DNA of 64,000 nt from Alistipes sp. (GTDB taxonomy: Bacteria > Bacteroidota > Bacteroidia > Bacteroidales > Rikenellaceae). Below the pieces are notes generated by a model. That model did no database searches. It saw nothing but the letters and a program-made list of their open reading frames with translations, and had not been told where the DNA came from. Shown here in pieces: positions 61,882 through 64,000 of this stretch. The stretch covers positions 1-64,000 of the forward strand of contig NZ_JAHHQJ010000009.1 of assembly GCF_020026455.1 (NCBI RefSeq), given 5' to 3'. The translations under genes and the position numbers were made by a program. Position 1 is the first letter of the stretch, and the number at the start of each line of letters is the position of its first letter.

Positions 61882-62910
61882 TCATTTTAAGATGCGGACC
61901 CGTTCGCCCTCGCGCAACTGGTAGACTCCCGCCGTGACGACCCGTTCGCCGGGCGCAACGCCGCCGTCGACGACCACCCGGTCGCGGCCGAACAGCTCCC
62001 CGAGCGTCACCGCGCGCCGCATGACCCGATCGCCCGCGCCGATGACCCAGACGTAGGTCCCGCCCTCGGCCGGGGCATAGACGGCCGAAACGGGCAACGA
62101 CACGGCATCGGGAACGGGATCGGGGCTCGACATGGTGATCGTGCACGACATGCCGGGCGAAATGCGGTAACGGGTCGGATCGAGATTTTCGAGGGTCAGC
62201 GACACGGGGAATCCCGAGGCATCGGACGAGGTTTTGACATACTCTTTCAAGCGGGCCGGAATGGCCTCGCCCCGGTAGTTGTCGAACGCAACGCTAAAGT
62301 GTGTCGAACTGTCGCGCAGCAGCGACAGCGCATTTTCGGGCAACGTGAACTGGACGGTACGGGTGACGGGATTGACCAGCCGGAGGATCGGCTGTCCGGC
62401 CTGCACGCGCTCGAAATTATCGACATACTTCCGCTCGACGATCCCGGCGAACGGGGCTTTCAGGCGGGTGTCCTTCAGCAGGTCGAGGGTGTTCTCATAG
62501 GTCGAGCGGGCCTGCGCATAGCGCGTAGCGGCCGCTTCGGCATCCTGCCGCGACACCGCCTCGTGCGCCAGAAGCCGCTGCATGCGCTGCTGCTGCGAGC
62601 GGGCCTGCTCGAAGGCCGAGCGGGTCGCAGCGACCTGCAACTCGATGTCCCGGGGATCGAGTTCGGCCAGCAGTTCGCCCTTCTTCACCCCCGCGCCCTG
62701 CGAAACGGGAACGTCAAGGACCTGTCCCGCCACCTTGAAGGCGAGGTTCACGGCCTCGTCGGGAGTGGCCATGCCGGCGAAATCCTTGTCGATAAGACCC
62801 GCGCCGGCAGCTGTCGCGACCTTCACGGGACGGACCACCGCAGGAGCGGGCGTCCTGCGGGAACACGCCCCGGCAAGCAGGGCGATCGCTAAAATGGGGA
62901 CGATGCGCAT
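61882..62910 (-). CDS. RND periplasmic adaptor (membrane fusion) lipoprotein
   Basis: 342 residues. Lipobox LLAGAC puts the lipidated Cys at 16. The lipoyl-like half-motifs NLAFKVAGQVLDVPVSQGAGVKKGELLAELD and LKAPFAGIVERKYVDNFERVQAGQPILRLV flank an alpha-hairpin (about 85-150). Beta-barrel and membrane-proximal domains follow. It joins the pump to the TolC channel. ATG at 62910 (MRIVPILAI) is chosen; a TTG further up lies inside a terminator hairpin. That hairpin's T run ends three bases before the ATG and I find no promoter after it, so read-through may feed the operon. Confidence 0.94.
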   Translation of the reverse strand: MRIVPILAIALLAGACSRRTPAPAVVRPVKVATAAGAGLIDKDFAGMATPDEAVNLAFKVAGQVLDVPVSQGAGVKKGELLAELDPRDIELQVAATRSAFEQARSQQQRMQRLLAHEAVSRQDAEAAATRYAQARSTYENTLDLLKDTRLKAPFAGIVERKYVDNFERVQAGQPILRLVNPVTRTVQFTLPENALSLLRDSSTHFSVAFDNYRGEAIPARLKEYVKTSSDASGFPVSLTLENLDPTRYRISPGMSCTITMSSPDPVPDAVSLPVSAVYAPAEGGTYVWVIGAGDRVMRRAVTLGELFGRDRVVVDGGVAPGERVVTAGVYQLREGERVRILK

Positions 62911-62913
62911 ACG

Positions 62914-62947
62914 AAAAAAGTTGACACCCTTTTCCGGTGTCAACTTT
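62914..62947 (-). terminator. Terminator-like hairpin directly before the efflux operon
   Basis: On the minus strand AAAGTTGACACC / GGTGTCAAC, then TTTTTT, CGT and the adaptor ATG. It ends the transcript of the gene at 62973 and lies where the adaptor's ribosome site should be. Confidence 0.85.
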
Positions 62948-62972
62948 CATACCAGCGGCCCGCAGGGTACCC

Positions 62973-64000
62973 CTACGGACGAATATCGCGACAGTTCTTT
63001 TTAGAGGTGATGGTTCCGTCGTCCAGCACGACAAGTCCGTTATTGGCACGGAGCATGGTTTTCATCGTCGAGGCATCGATGTTGTAGCACCGCACCTCCT
63101 CCGAGCCGAACTCATACCACGTGACGCCGTAAAGCGGATCGGGCGTCAGGCAGATCACGTGCGCTCCCTCCTCGCGGGCCCGCTCCGCAAGCCGCCCCAT
63201 ACGTCGGGCGCACGAACGCGGAAGGTGGTCGAAATCCGTGACGCAAAGCAGGTAGACCCGCCCCGGCATCGTCAGCACCGTCTCCGTGGCGTCGCCCTCG
63301 GCATCGCGCAGGGCAAATTCGCTCACAAGGGGCCTCACGGCCGGGACTTCGCTCGTGGTGCGGGTGTCGACCCACTCCCACTTTGCCGTATCCTGCCACT
63401 CGGTCTCCTCCAGCGAGAACTCGCGCTCGCGGCCCGTCTGCCGGTTGCGGTAGATCAGCACGGTCTCCGACTCCCCCGGTTCGACGACGGGAGCCTGCAT
63501 CGCCTGGCGGATATTCACCCCGACCTTATAGGGCAAAAAGTCGATCAGCGGCAGGTGGATGTAACAGTAATAGCCGAGGTACATCGACAAAAAGAAGAAC
63601 GTGCCCGTCAGCACGATTTCCAACGGCTTGAAGGCAAAAATCTTGTCGGGACGGTAACGCCACCACACCACGAAGGCCATCGGCAGCAGCACGACATTCT
63701 TGGCGAAAGTCTCCCACGGGGAGAGTTTCAGCGCCTCGCCGAAGCAGCCGCAGTCCTCGACCGGGATGAGCGTGGCGCTCAACAGTGTCAGCAGCGTGAA
63801 GAAAACCATCGACAGCACGGCGAAGATCGAAATCAGCCGGATGCGGACCTTGAACAGCAGCATGCAGCCCATCATCAGCTCGGCACCGCACAGCCAGATC
63901 GAAAAGGCCATCGCTCCGGGCTGCAGGTAGTCGAGCCCGTAGATCGAAAGGTACTCGTTGACCTTCAGCGCCGTGCCCCACGGGTCGATCACCTTCGTGA
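62973..64000 (-). CDS. DoxX/MauE-like membrane protein (BT_3928 family), partial
   Basis: At least 342 residues; the 5' end lies beyond the window. The frame is open to the last base, with codons for Thr and Lys before VIDPWGTALKVNEYL, so the Met at 63992 reported by a simple ORF search is not needed as a start. Four membrane helices, with EDCGCFGEALKLSPWETF (Cys pair) between them, are typical of the MauE/DoxX branch. The C-terminal part is soluble and thioredoxin-like in outline (LLCVTDFDHLPRSCARRM ... YNIDASTMKTMLRANNGLVVL, split). It probably takes part in thiol redox or envelope assembly. It ends at the hairpin before the efflux operon. Confidence 0.85.
   Translation of the reverse strand, partial: TKVIDPWGTALKVNEYLSIYGLDYLQPGAMAFSIWLCGAELMMGCMLLFKVRIRLISIFAVLSMVFFTLLTLLSATLIPVEDCGCFGEALKLSPWETFAKNVVLLPMAFVVWWRYRPDKIFAFKPLEIVLTGTFFFLSMYLGYYCYIHLPLIDFLPYKVGVNIRQAMQAPVVEPGESETVLIYRNRQTGREREFSLEETEWQDTAKWEWVDTRTTSEVPAVRPLVSEFALRDAEGDATETVLTMPGRVYLLCVTDFDHLPRSCARRMGRLAERAREEGAHVICLTPDPLYGVTWYEFGSEEVRCYNIDASTMKTMLRANNGLVVLDDGTITSKKNCRDIRP

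Overview
The window looks like chromosomal DNA of a GC-rich gut Bacteroidales, most like the genus Alistipes (Rikenellaceae). The lineage is inferred from SusC/SusD pairs, many lipoproteins, the DUF families typical of Bacteroidetes (DUF4199, DUF4293, DUF4294, DUF5689, DUF1735), and Bacteroidetes-type promoters (TTG, about 19 bases, TAnnTTTG) seen directly in front of many genes. These -7 boxes were used to correct several start codons. There are no rRNA genes, insertion sequences or phage genes.

Layout. 1-644: distal end of a CRISPR array (36-base repeats, about 30-base spacers, probably type II) with no cas genes in view. 796-3133 (-): flavoprotein, small methyltransferase-like protein and cobalamin adenosyltransferase operon. 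3532-5288 (+): nusB, DUF1573 lipoprotein, yajC. 5486-8504 (-): nrdD-nrdG, class III ribonucleotide reductase, behind a cobalamin riboswitch; a stand-alone TSCPD protein is divergent. 9599-9669: tRNA-Gln. 10438-17353 (+): a small glycan-utilisation locus (SusC, SusD, GH18 endoglycosidase, DUF1735/LamG lipoprotein) whose SusC gene has an in-frame amber stop. 17828-25316: thioesterase, DUF4294, ffh, era, TPR protein, MFS transporter. 25404-35109: glycosyltransferase, bacterioferritin, acyl-ACP thioesterase, a DUF2975/Xre regulator pair, M16 peptidase, LtaS-like membrane sulfatase-fold enzyme.

35191-44037 (-) is one tightly spaced operon: DUF5689/BACON lipoprotein, DNA/RNA non-specific endonuclease lipoprotein, exonuclease-endonuclease-phosphatase protein, TonB-dependent receptor, second DUF5689 lipoprotein. 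It reads as a surface system for cutting and importing extracellular nucleic acid, built like a Sus locus but without SusD, and is my best candidate for an undescribed system.

44284-49678 (-): DUF4293, GT2, DUF4199, threonylcarbamoyl-AMP synthase-like, proS, mltG. 49724-49828 (+): SRP RNA, recognised from its GGAA tetraloop and closing helix. 49947-57557: FabK/NMO-like flavoprotein, ABM monooxygenase, an Fe-type superoxide dismutase fused to a complete rubredoxin domain, an outer-membrane barrel paired with a 1000-residue TPR protein, OsmC. 57607-62910 (-): tripartite RND efflux operon. 62973-64000 (-): DoxX/MauE-like membrane protein cut by the window edge.

Themes: anaerobic physiology (NrdDG, rubredoxin-SOD, bacterioferritin, OsmC), B12-dependent gene choice, and surface scavenging of glycans and probably nucleic acids. 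Several intergenic stretches hold tandem or inverted repeats.
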